This document shows positions 23,877 through 32,785 of a stretch of DNA of 64,000 nt, piece after piece. Origin of the DNA: Peribacillus sp044761665 (GTDB lineage Bacteria; Bacillota; Bacilli; Bacillales; DSM-1321). A model generated the notes under the pieces. The model made no database searches, had not been told where the DNA came from, and worked only from the letters and a program-made list of their open reading frames with translations. The stretch lies in the NCBI RefSeq assembly GCF_044761665.1, contig NZ_JBIWCW010000003.1:372001-436000 (forward strand). Reading direction: 5' to 3'. Each line of letters begins with the position of its first letter. Position 1 is the stretch's first letter. The position numbers and the translations under genes are program-made.

Positions 23877-23895
23877 TGTAATTTATATGTACAAC

Positions 23896-24834
23896 TTATG
23901 GACAAACTTGGTCCAAATCTTGAATGACTTGATCAACTTCCTCCCAAGAGCCGATGGTCGCCCCTGAAGCAAAGGGATGTCCTCCCCCATTAAACTTGCG
24001 TGCAACTGAATCGATCGGAATGTTTCTTGAACGGATCCTGACACGGATTTCCTTAGGATATTCAATGAAGAACACCCAAATCTTGACTCCTCTTAATGTG
24101 GCAAGGGTGTTAACCAAGTTCGCAGCCTCTGTTCGATCAATCCCAAACTTGTTTAATATCTCCTCGGTCATGACGAAGTAGGCTACTCCTTTATCGGTTT
24201 TTATATAGCTCATCAGTATATCCCTTTGGAGATGAGAAGAATGCTTGGTTTTCATATTCAAGAGGTTGTGAATTCTTTCTGGCTGAAAATTATAAGACCG
24301 TAAAATCGAGGCGGTTTTTAGGGTACCAGGAGAGATGGCGCCTTTCTGAAAATTACTGGTATCACCAATGATGCCGGTATAAAATGATCTTGCTGCTTCC
24401 TTGTTTAGTTTGAGGTCATCCGGATAATCCAAGCACAGGTCAACGAGCATTTCACTGGCTGAGCTGTAAGAGGAGTCCACCCACGAAAGATCACCGAAGG
24501 ATTCATAGTCGGGATGGTGGTCGATCTTAATCAACTTCTTCCCCTGTCTATATCGCGGATCACTAATCCGTGAAAGATTAGCGGTATCGCACACAATCAC
24601 TAATGCCTCTCTATAAGCATCATCGGGGATTACATCCATCCTACTAATAAACTGTAGCCGATTTACTTCTTCCCCTACTGCATAAACGAATTTAGTTGGA
24701 AAGGATTGCTTTATCACATGTTGAAGTCCGCTTTGTGATCCCAAGGCGTCCGGATCTGGATTAACATGACGGTGAATGATGATCGTTGAATATTGCTTGA
24801 TCGCATCCACTATTTCCTTCTTTATATCTGCCAT
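23896..24834 (-). CDS. nrnA: Bifunctional oligoribonuclease / pAp phosphatase
   Basis: 312 residues, the usual NrnA (YtqI) size. DHH family motifs: HRHVNPDPDALGSQ (metal-binding) at residues 21-34, VCDTANLSR, and IDHHPD near 106-111. The C-terminal DHHA1 domain has RSRNIPIDSVARKFNGGGHPFASGA. It degrades 2-5-mer RNAs and dephosphorylates 3'-phosphoadenosine 5'-phosphate, a by-product of sulfate assimilation, in the cytosol. Monocistronic, convergent with the sulfonate-type transporter; the shared sulfur theme may be chance. Confidence 0.95.
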   Translation of the reverse strand: MADIKKEIVDAIKQYSTIIIHRHVNPDPDALGSQSGLQHVIKQSFPTKFVYAVGEEVNRLQFISRMDVIPDDAYREALVIVCDTANLSRISDPRYRQGKKLIKIDHHPDYESFGDLSWVDSSYSSASEMLVDLCLDYPDDLKLNKEAARSFYTGIIGDTSNFQKGAISPGTLKTASILRSYNFQPERIHNLLNMKTKHSSHLQRDILMSYIKTDKGVAYFVMTEEILNKFGIDRTEAANLVNTLATLRGVKIWVFFIEYPKEIRVRIRSRNIPIDSVARKFNGGGHPFASGATIGSWEEVDQVIQDLDQVCP

Positions 24835-24975
24835 TGCAAATCCCCCTTTACGATTAATGGACCTGTCGTTTATCTTTAAATTTTATAGACAGAAATAGAA
24901 AGAAGCAAGAAATCTTCGATAGATAAGGAATTTCAGGTGAATAGGCAAGTAAAGTTGAAAGCGAGGTTCTGTCTT

Positions 24976-24992
24976 TTTGTTTATTTTTGAAT
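24976..24992 (+). promoter_or_regulatory. Candidate RhaR operator before the DeoR-type regulator gene
   Basis: TTTGTTTATTTTTGAAT, 16 of 17 identical to a sequence at 39770-39786 in the rhaEW/rhaB intergenic region and 15 of 17 to one at 39738-39754. Confidence 0.4.
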
Positions 24993-25102
24993 TCATAATT
25001 ACCGGAAGTATTCAAAAGGTGAGTGCCGCATGATATGATTAAGAAAGAGAAGAATGAAGAACTGAATGAACAAAAGTATTTTATTTTAGGAGGATAATTT
25101 TA

Positions 25103-25870
25103 GTGCTTGTAGCGGAAAGACAAAGGAAGATTGTAGAACTCGTCAATGAAAGACTAAGTATAAGAGTATCTGAGTTAAGTGACATCTTTAAAGTCACTGA
25201 AGAAACGATTCGAAGGGACCTTGAAAAATTGGAAAAGGAAGAGCTGTTGCGCCGTAGCCATGGTGGGGCAATCAGCTTAGAGAAAAATAGCTCGGAAACT
25301 TCTTATACGGAGCGGGAAATTCTCAATGCTTCGGAGAAAAAGGCAATTGCAATCGAAGCGGTTAAATTGATTAATCCAGGAGATCAAATTGTTTTGGATG
25401 CAAGTACAACTGCATGGTTTATGGCTAAAGAGCTGGAGGATATGCCATTAACAGTGATAACCAATTCAATAAAAGTAGCGATGGAATTAAGTAAAAAAGA
25501 ACATGTGAAGGTTATATCCACTGGAGGAATGCTGTTACCTAAATCACTTTCGTTTGCTGGCCCACTAGCGGAACGATCATTGGAAAAGTACTTTGTAAAT
25601 AAAGCATTTATTTCCTGTAAAGGTGTTCATTTAGAAGAAGGACTAAGCGATTCGAATGAGTGGCAGGCTTTATTGAAGAAAAAGATGCTTGAAATTGCAG
25701 ATAAAACCATTTTATTGGCCGATTCCAGCAAATTTGGGGTACGTACTTTTGTTCAAATTACAAAAATCAATAACATTGATGAAATCATAACAGATTCAAA
25801 GCTTTCTAAAGAATATAGCAATGAGTTAAACGAGAAAAATCTCAATCTTAAAGTGGTACATAAAGGGTAA
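25103..25870 (+). CDS. rhaR: DeoR/GlpR family repressor, probable rhamnose regulator RhaR
   Basis: 255 residues, GTG start with AGGAGG 9 bases upstream. Residues 1-57 are a DeoR winged helix-turn-helix (ERQRKIVELVNERLSIRVSELSDIFKVTEETIRRDLEKLEKE, then LLRRSHGGAI). Residues about 75-235 are the phosphosugar-sensing DeoRC domain (LDASTTAWFMAKEL, TVITNSIKVAMEL, LLADSSKFG). Its length and placement at the head of a rhamnose locus match RhaR (YulB) of B. subtilis, which is released by L-rhamnulose 1-phosphate. A motif shared with the rhaEW/rhaB promoter region supports this. The family call is firm; the rha assignment is inference. Confidence 0.85.
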   Translation: MLVAERQRKIVELVNERLSIRVSELSDIFKVTEETIRRDLEKLEKEELLRRSHGGAISLEKNSSETSYTEREILNASEKKAIAIEAVKLINPGDQIVLDASTTAWFMAKELEDMPLTVITNSIKVAMELSKKEHVKVISTGGMLLPKSLSFAGPLAERSLEKYFVNKAFISCKGVHLEEGLSDSNEWQALLKKKMLEIADKTILLADSSKFGVRTFVQITKINNIDEIITDSKLSKEYSNELNEKNLNLKVVHKG

Positions 25871-26056
25871 CCAAAATAGTTGATAAACTAGTGTTGGTTC
25901 TTCAACGACCTATACATACGTTCATATTGAAAGCTAGTAAGTGACCTATGGAGACATAGGTTATTTTGCTAATTAGATAGCTGATTACTCTTATAAAGAA
26001 CTGAATATTCTTTTAATTCAATCGATAAAATGTAATATGTAAGGGGAGGGAAGATA

Positions 26057-27097
26057 ATGGTGAAAAATTTAAAAGTCTTTATGGCTTCAATTATATTGAT
26101 TGTAAGCGCTTGCTCTCATCATGATGGCACTAATTATAGAATTATTTATAAACAAGATATGAATGCTCAAGAAACGATTGGCAAGCAAGAAGAGAAGCAG
26201 GCAACCATTGCCATTATCCCTAAGGTCATCAATATCCCTTATTTTAATGCAGTTAAGGAAGGAGTTAATGAGGCGGCGAGAGCACTAGATGTACATGTTA
26301 TTTATGAAGGCCCGGTCATAGCCGATGCCAATCAGCAAATCGCTATCATTGAAAAGATGATCACCAAAAAAGTCGATGTAATTGCTGTGTCAGCGAATGA
26401 TCCGCAAAAGCTCATTCCGGTTTTGAAAAAGGCAAAAAAGCAATCTATTAAAGTGATAACGTGGGATGCCGATACCAATTCTGAAGGCAGAGAGTATTTT
26501 GTCAATATGGTGAATCCTGAAACATTAGGGAGACATTTAATGGATATACTCGCTTGGAATACGGAGGAGAGTGGTGACTTCGCCATTATGACGGGAGCTT
26601 ACTCGGCTTCAAACCTGAATGAGTGGTTGAAATGGATTCAAACTCAACTTGATGAATATTATCCGAATATGAATTTAGTGGAAATTGTGGCAACGGATGA
26701 TGATCCCCATAAAGCATATATGCAAGCTAAGAAGTTACTGCGCAATTATCCCCATTTAAAAGGGATAATTGGGAATTCTTCTGTTGGTCCTCCTGCAGCA
26801 GCACAAGCGGTGAAGGAATTCAAGAAAAGTGGGAAAGTATCCGTAGTGGGTCTTTCTTCTCCGAATTCGATGAACGATTATTTAAAAGATGGATCGGCTC
26901 AAATAATCACTTTATGGAGCCCGAAGAAATTGGGATATTTAACTGTAGCAATTGCAAACAATCTTAATGAAGGGATTTATCCATATGATAAACAGGAGAT
27001 AGCTGGTGTCGGTAAAATACAGCTATTGGGCGAAATGGTCATTATGGGTGAACCCATTGATTTTACGAAGGAAAATGTGGACCAATATGATTTTTAA
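26057..27097 (+). CDS. Extracytoplasmic sugar-binding lipoprotein linked to a two-component system
   Basis: 346 residues. Signal peptide with lipobox VSAC (Cys19). The mature part is a type I periplasmic sugar-binding protein (peripl_BP_4): IAIIPKVINIPYFNAVKEGVNEAA, QIAIIEKMITKKVDVIAVSANDP, NMVNPETLGRHLMD and VGPPAAAQAVKEF. Its fold resembles the rhamnose-binding lipoprotein at 36460. It has no permease beside it but overlaps the sensor kinase gene by 23 bases, so it probably presents the sugar to that kinase rather than to a transporter. AAGGGGAGGG precedes the ATG. The ligand, L-rhamnose or a related sugar, is inferred from the locus. Confidence 0.88.
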   Translation: MVKNLKVFMASIILIVSACSHHDGTNYRIIYKQDMNAQETIGKQEEKQATIAIIPKVINIPYFNAVKEGVNEAARALDVHVIYEGPVIADANQQIAIIEKMITKKVDVIAVSANDPQKLIPVLKKAKKQSIKVITWDADTNSEGREYFVNMVNPETLGRHLMDILAWNTEESGDFAIMTGAYSASNLNEWLKWIQTQLDEYYPNMNLVEIVATDDDPHKAYMQAKKLLRNYPHLKGIIGNSSVGPPAAAQAVKEFKKSGKVSVVGLSSPNSMNDYLKDGSAQIITLWSPKKLGYLTVAIANNLNEGIYPYDKQEIAGVGKIQLLGEMVIMGEPIDFTKENVDQYDF

Positions 27098-28916
27098 CAA
27101 ACATATTTTTAAAAATTTACGTCTTCGTAATAAACTGATCGTCTCCTATATACTATTGACGGTCATTCCAATGGCTTCATTGGGGTTCATTGCCTATAAC
27201 CAATATACGAAATCGATTGAAGAGGAAGTTGGGGGATACCTTCCGAGGATTCTTGAACAGGCAACAGAGAATATTAATAAAGAAGTTGAGGATATGAAAC
27301 AGCTTCCTAACCTCATCTATAACTCCAATCAAGTAATAGAAGTATTAAAAAAGGATACCCTTCAAAATAAATCATCCATCTTAAAAGATGAATTTTTGGT
27401 TAATAACTATTTATCCCAGACATATATAAACGGAGGCGGTCAGGATATTCTTGGCGTATTTCTATTATCGAAGAATAGGCTATTTAACCAAACGAAAATA
27501 CCGTTTATGAATTTCGAGTATGAAAACAAATCGTTTCCATATGGTCAAGATCTGGATTTACAAGGAAAAGACGTAATTATATTACCTCATGAGACCTCCC
27601 TTCAATTCGAAGGAAACCCTCCTTATATACTAATCATGAAGCAATTGATAGACTACGATAATCGAAAAAATTTAGGGACTATATTTATTGCGGTAGAAAT
27701 GACTTCTTTAGCAACCATTTTAGATAAGATGGATGCTGAACATCAATCCGAAAGGTGGATTATGGATGATAATGGACGAATCATCTATCATTCTAATGTT
27801 GATTTAATATCCACTACTCTCTCTGAGTTTGACGATTATCCTTCCATTAATGGTAGTTTTCGGACTTTAAATGCTCCAGAGAATAAGTTAATAAGCATCT
27901 ATAAATCCGAACAGACAGATTGGATATTAGGATACAGTATCACAATGGGATATTTAACAGAAAGAACGGACAGTGTTCGCAATGGTACAATAATTGTTTT
28001 CATTGTGTTCATTTTAATTAGTGCCCTTGTATCCATTGTTTTGGCATGGAACGTTTCAAGTCCCCTACATCAACTAACAAAACTGATGAAGAAAGTTGAA
28101 AAAGGGGATTTCGATGTTGACTTGCCTATTCAGACTAAAGACGAAGTAGGGATTCTGGCCAAAAGTTTCAACTCGATGATTTGGAAAATCAAAGATTTAA
28201 TAAGAAAGAATTATCAGATAGAAATTCGCCAGAAAGAAGCCCAGTTAAATGCACTTCAAACACAGGTCAATCCCCACTTTATGTACAATACACTTGAAAC
28301 CATCGGTATGTCGGTAGAGGAGGGGGATAATGACGAAGCGGTACAAATGGTCACGATTCTAGGCCAGATGTTGCGTTATTCACTGAACAACAAGGAAAAG
28401 TTGGTTTCTATTTCACAGGAAATTTTACAAATAAACAGATATTTGACTCTACAAAAATACCGATATGAAGAACGTCTAATCTTTGACATTCATTCTGACT
28501 TGCAAACAGACAATTTCTTCACCCTTAAATTTATCTTTCAGCCTATTGTGGAAAATGCCATCAAATATGGAGTTGAACAGGGTAAGCCCGTTCACATCGA
28601 CATACATATAACACATTATTTCCATGAAGGGGAGGATGCGATTTTAATTACAATCAAGGATGATGGACCGGGAATTAAAGACGAAGTCCTACAGATTTTG
28701 CTGAACTCCTTATTATCAGACCCTATGGCAGACCGTGATTCACAATTTGGAATAATTAATGTCCATGGAAGAATTAAGTTAACTTTTGGTAAAGGTTTCG
28801 GCCTTAAGGTCGTAAGTGTATATGGCAAGGGTACAGAAGTGAAAATAATCATTCCCAAAATCATTTCCCCTCACATGTTACAGAAAGGAGAAGCCGAACA
28901 TGAAAAGGAAGATTAA
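27075..28916 (+). CDS. Sensor histidine kinase, YesM/LytS-like family
   Basis: 613 residues from ATG 27075 (GAAGGA upstream), overlapping the lipoprotein gene by 23 bases. Membrane helix at about 20-42, an extracellular sensor region of roughly 260 residues, second helix near 305-325 (VFIVFILISALVSIVLAW), HAMP (SSPLHQLTKLMKKVEKGDFD), then a His_kinase domain with the phosphoacceptor in QVNPHFMYNTLETIGM and an ATPase domain with N-box FQPIVENAIKYG and G-box DDGPGIKD. It phosphorylates the AraC-type regulator encoded 17 bases inside its end. Family members sense extracellular sugars or oligosaccharides. Confidence 0.93.
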   Translation: MWTNMIFNKHIFKNLRLRNKLIVSYILLTVIPMASLGFIAYNQYTKSIEEEVGGYLPRILEQATENINKEVEDMKQLPNLIYNSNQVIEVLKKDTLQNKSSILKDEFLVNNYLSQTYINGGGQDILGVFLLSKNRLFNQTKIPFMNFEYENKSFPYGQDLDLQGKDVIILPHETSLQFEGNPPYILIMKQLIDYDNRKNLGTIFIAVEMTSLATILDKMDAEHQSERWIMDDNGRIIYHSNVDLISTTLSEFDDYPSINGSFRTLNAPENKLISIYKSEQTDWILGYSITMGYLTERTDSVRNGTIIVFIVFILISALVSIVLAWNVSSPLHQLTKLMKKVEKGDFDVDLPIQTKDEVGILAKSFNSMIWKIKDLIRKNYQIEIRQKEAQLNALQTQVNPHFMYNTLETIGMSVEEGDNDEAVQMVTILGQMLRYSLNNKEKLVSISQEILQINRYLTLQKYRYEERLIFDIHSDLQTDNFFTLKFIFQPIVENAIKYGVEQGKPVHIDIHITHYFHEGEDAILITIKDDGPGIKDEVLQILLNSLLSDPMADRDSQFGIINVHGRIKLTFGKGFGLKVVSVYGKGTEVKIIIPKIISPHMLQKGEAEHEKED

Positions 28917-30552
28917 AACAATCATAGTAGAAGATGAAAATAGGATCCGTAGGGGGATTGAAAGATTAGTTACTTCTTGTGGAGATGAATGGGAAGTTAT
29001 AGGAAGTTACACGAATGGCCGGGAAGCCTTAGAAACCATTTCATCCTTAAATATTGCATTTGATCTTTTAATTACGGATATAAAGATGCCTTTGATGGAC
29101 GGATTGACACTTATTAAGGAAATGAAAAAACTCTTATCTTTTGAATCGATTGTCATAAGCGGTTTTGAAGATTTTCATTATTTACAAGCAGCTCTTCGTG
29201 AAGGAGTGACAGATTATTTAATTAAGCCCATCGACCGGGAGGAATATCGCAAACGTTTGAAGGTCATACAAAAAAAGATAGAAAGTAATGATAAACAACG
29301 GCTCCAACTAGGTGAAATTAAAGAAAACACAGAAAAATTAATACATGCTGAACAGCTATATAAACTGAATAATGCCTTTTGGCAGAAGGATACGGACCTT
29401 TCCATGCTGGATTGGGTCAGGGATTTTCCTGGGGGCGACTATATCCTTTCTTATCTAAATATCGATCATTTTTTAACTAAGACTAGAGGGTTTGAAAAAG
29501 GTGAAGGAGATACTTGGATTTTTGCTGTGGAAAATATCACCAACGAATGGGCCGAGCAGATTTTCAAAGAGGAAAATATAAAGCATTGGCTCTGGAGGGG
29601 GAATCATTCGTCATTCTGGTTTTTAGTAAATCATCCGTTGGAAAAAACAAAGGATAATTTAGCCGTGTTAAATCATCAATGTATAAAAGAACTTCAAACG
29701 AAGATTAGTCTATACACACCATTCACGATGTCCGTTGCTATGAGTACTATTTTTGATGATTTGTCACTCTTGCAAAGCAAAAGGGATGAATTGATTAGTG
29801 CCATCCAGTTACGCTTAATCTATGGAGGAAATCAAATTTACCAATTCCCCTTAATGACTTCGAGGGTGTCGGGAAAAAGAGAAAAGCCAGAAGGCAAACA
29901 TCTCGAGTTTACTGTAAATAAATATATTAAGACATTGACTGGATATAATTTTAGTGAAGCAAGAAAACATCTCGGAGTATTTTTCGAAGAATTGAAAAAA
30001 TTAGAGACTCCAGAGGCAATTAATTATGGAATCGGACAGCTTGCTGTTCAGATAACACATCTTTTAATGATAAAGGGATATAACTTTCAAAAGGATTCAT
30101 GGATGAAACAAATCATGGATTTAACCCAAAAGGCTGCAGACTTAAAGGAACTGGAATATGAGGTAACAAACTGGATGAATGAAGTGATGGGCATCCTATC
30201 TATTATCCAAAAAAAACAAAATGAACAATCGAATCAAATTGATGCTGCTAAAAGTTGGATCAATAAAAATCTAGACCAAAGTATCACCATTGAAAAGATA
30301 GCCAAACAGGTCTATATGAATTCAACCTACTTTAGCGAATATTTTAAAAATCAAACAGGGGAAACGGTTCTCGATTATGTGACAAGGGTTAGGATTGAAA
30401 AAGCAGAGGAGTTGTTAGTGACGACCAATTTTAAAATATATGATATCTCTCATATGGTAGGTTATAACGATACCAAATACTTTAGTAAGCTATTTAAAAA
30501 ATATTATGGGGAAGTACCCTCTAAATACAAATCGTCCAATCTTCATTTATAA
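28900..30552 (+). CDS. Response regulator with AraC-type DNA-binding domain (YesN-like)
   Basis: 550 residues. The receiver domain occupies 1-125 with acidic pair ED near 11-12, phosphoacceptor Asp60 in LLITDIKMP, Ser in VISGFEDF and Lys in DYLIKPID. A middle region of ~300 residues has no motif I recognise. Two AraC helix-turn-helix units lie at about 445-545 (SITIEKIAKQVYMNSTYFSEYFKNQTG and YDISHMVGYNDTKYFSKLFKKYYG). Likely activates the ABC importer downstream, as in other sugar-binding-protein/YesMN triads. ATG after AAAGGAGAAG, overlapping the kinase gene by 17 bases. Confidence 0.94.
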   Translation: MKRKIKTIIVEDENRIRRGIERLVTSCGDEWEVIGSYTNGREALETISSLNIAFDLLITDIKMPLMDGLTLIKEMKKLLSFESIVISGFEDFHYLQAALREGVTDYLIKPIDREEYRKRLKVIQKKIESNDKQRLQLGEIKENTEKLIHAEQLYKLNNAFWQKDTDLSMLDWVRDFPGGDYILSYLNIDHFLTKTRGFEKGEGDTWIFAVENITNEWAEQIFKEENIKHWLWRGNHSSFWFLVNHPLEKTKDNLAVLNHQCIKELQTKISLYTPFTMSVAMSTIFDDLSLLQSKRDELISAIQLRLIYGGNQIYQFPLMTSRVSGKREKPEGKHLEFTVNKYIKTLTGYNFSEARKHLGVFFEELKKLETPEAINYGIGQLAVQITHLLMIKGYNFQKDSWMKQIMDLTQKAADLKELEYEVTNWMNEVMGILSIIQKKQNEQSNQIDAAKSWINKNLDQSITIEKIAKQVYMNSTYFSEYFKNQTGETVLDYVTRVRIEKAEELLVTTNFKIYDISHMVGYNDTKYFSKLFKKYYGEVPSKYKSSNLHL

Positions 30553-30569
30553 ACTACGATTTTATAATT

Positions 30570-30605
30570 TGGCAGCGGCTTATACGGGGGCGCTGCTATT
30601 TTTTG
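30570..30605 (+). terminator. Terminator of the sensor operon and likely intron target
   Basis: GCAGCG...CGCTGC stem followed by ATTTTTTGG. The group II intron sequence starts right after the T run. Confidence 0.65.
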
Positions 30606-32373
30606 GTGTGCCCGGCATGGGTGCAATCTATAGGGTGTGAGTCCCGAACCATGAAGGCAGTAGGTGGAATCTGAAGGAAGCAAGCGGCAAACCTCAGGTC
30701 TGAGGAACACGAACTTCATATAAGGCTAGGTACCATTGGATGAGTTTGCAAAACAAAACAAAGTCCATACTGCCGAAGGTGGTACAGAGTAAATGAAGCA
30801 GATAGATGGAGGGAAAGATTGCACTCTTACCCGGGGAGATCTGATGACAGCCAAGTAACTTGGCTGTCATCAGAAGTCAGCAGAGGTCATAGTACTTGTC
30901 TACTCGAGAAGATAAGGAAGGACCGAACAGATTAAGGAGGATAAATACTAGGCGTTCGTTATCTTGCAAGAAGCAAACAATTCCAAACGGAACATATTTG
31001 AAGGAAGAAGTGGTGAATACACGGGGAACTTCAAAAGGGCGGAGCAGATAAAGGCACAAATAGACCATTTATCCACGTAGAAAGGATATCAACGATGTTA
31101 ATGGAACAGGTACTAGAGAGGGAAAACTTAATACAAGCATTAAAGCGTGTAGAGAGAAATAAGGGAAGCCATGGTGTCGATGGAATGCAAGTTCAAAACC
31201 TGAGACCGCACCTCGTAACGGCGTGGCATAGCATGAAAACATCCCTACTACAGGGTACTTAACAACCACAACCCGTCCGTCGTATCGAAATCCCGAAACC
31301 AAACGGTGGAGTTCGGTTATTGGGTATCCCGACCGTTCTAGACCGCTTCATTCAACAAGTGATTGCCCAGATATTGACCAAGATATATGATTCAACCTTT
31401 TCGGAAAATAGCTATGGATTTCGCCCTAATAAACAAGGACACCAGGCTGTTCGATAACATTAATCATGAATTACTAATGCGGGCGGTAAGAAAGCACACT
31501 AGAGAGTCGTGGATACTGATGTATATAGAAAGGTGGCTCAATGCACCATTCATTGACTCAAAAGGTCATAAGATTGAACGAAACAGTGGGACACCGCAAG
31601 GGGGCATAATAAGTCCTGTTCTTGCGAACTTATTTATGCACTATGCGTTTGGATATGTGGATGGTACGAACAAATATTCACACACCGTTTGAGCGATATG
31701 CGGATGATGCCATAATAGATTGCAAGACGGAAACGGAAGCAAAAGAGATATTAGGCAATCTAAATCAACGACTGAAAGAGTGCAAGCTTGAAATACACCC
31801 GCTGAAAAAAAGATTATCTACTGCAAAGATAAGGATAGGAAAAAGAAATATCCAGTCATGGAGTTTGACTTTTTAGGGTACACTTTTCGGAGATTATTCA
31901 TTAAAGATAGATTGGGAAGATTACAGTTCAATTTTCTGCCATCGGTAAGTAAAAGCTCTTCTAAAGCCTTTCGAGATAAAATAAAAGCGATGAGAATTCA
32001 TCGTTTTACAGGAAGCAAAATTGAAATAATTGCGGAAATGATAAATTCGACGGTTAGAGGTTGGCTGAATTATTTCATAAAGTATAATCCGTCAGCGGTT
32101 AAATACTCCATTGATTTCTAAATCGAAGATTAGTCAAATGGGCAATGTGTAAATTTAAGAGGTTTAGAGGTCATCGTACACGTGCTGAAAAATGGCGAAA
32201 AGAGAACCCAAAATGTTTCAACATTGGGCTCTTGGAATGACTCCTTAATGGCTGAATGATAAGAGCCGTATGAATAGAGAGGTTCACGTACGGTTCTGTG
32301 AGAGCCTTTGGGTGAAACTCCCATTGGTTACTAGACGGAGAGGTCGGAGGCTAGGAGCCTCCTCCTACTCGAT
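30606..32373 (+). mobile_element. Group II intron (degenerate)
   Basis: The 5' end GTGTGCCCGGCATGGGTGCA is the characteristic start of bacterial group II introns, and the ribozyme segments following it (AAGGAAGCAAGCGGCAAAC, GGTCTGAGGAACACGAACTT) are well preserved. A 34-base domain V occurs at 32263-32296 (GAGCCGTA...TACGGTTC), and the end CTCCTACTCGAT is near 32373. The internal reverse transcriptase is broken. Insertion just after a hairpin terminator is the known habit of group IIC introns. Boundaries are estimated to within a few bases. Confidence 0.88.
31095..32240 (+). pseudogene. ltrA: Group II intron reverse transcriptase/maturase (broken)
   Basis: Reading ATG 31095 gives MLMEQVLERENLIQAL...GVDGMQ up to a TAA near 31259 where a Tyr codon is expected. 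The same frame continues as RRIEIPKPNGGVRLLGIP to NSYGFRPNK. About 25 codons are then missing, and the next block is NINHELLMRAVRKH to GTPQGGIISPVLANLF. An extra G near 31652 shifts into FERYADDAIIDCKTETEAKE (active-site YADD), a further shift near 31805 leads to MEFDFLGYTFRR, and a last one near 32118 to LNRRLVKWAMCKF. Stop codon, deletion and at least three frameshifts mean no active enzyme; the intron could move only in trans. Confidence 0.9.
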
Positions 32374-32678
32374 TCGGAATACTAAAGGATTCACTTCCGT
32401 ACGAGGTCTAAATAATTTTATAAAATGGCTCAATTTTCATTCTGACTCTCGAAGAAATTTTCGAGACTTTCCCTATCCGCCTATATATGAGAAGACCCAC
32501 AAATCATTCAGTACTTACTTGTTAAGTACGCATGCTTTTTCAGGTAGGGAACTTGTGTTGGGAAGAATGTGACATTATACCTGGAATTGATCTGTAATAA
32601 AAAATAAATAATCAGAAAATAATCCCCCTATTCCGAAAGATATCTCCTTTTAACATTTCCTGTTTTTCTTTATGCTAA

Positions 32679-32694
32679 ATGTAAGCGCATACTT
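32679..32694 (+). promoter_or_regulatory. CcpA cre site before the rhamnose ABC operon
   Basis: ATGTAAGCGCATACTT matches WTGNAARCGNWWWCAW at 15 of 16 positions, 91 bases before the ATPase start. Apart from this site the 32374-32785 gap shows no gene I can support. Confidence 0.7.
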
Positions 32695-32785
32695 TAGGTC
32701 TAGAATGAAGAATGAGGAAGGATAACTTTATAACTAATTGCTGCTAATTATAAAGAAGTCTAACAGGCAGGAAGGTGTGGGTCAG

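Noticed and set aside
26097..26112. cre-like TTGTAAGCGCTTGCTC
   Set aside because: It lies inside the signal-peptide codons of the lipoprotein gene and has three mismatches, so the lipobox coding explains it.
31387..32121. Three separate short genes for reverse transcriptase pieces
   Set aside because: They are consecutive pieces of one maturase split by frameshifts and a deletion, so they are listed as a single pseudogene.
32270..32572. 100-codon frame across the end of the group II intron
   Set aside because: It runs through domain V, domain VI and the 3' exon, has no ribosome site and no recognisable domain.
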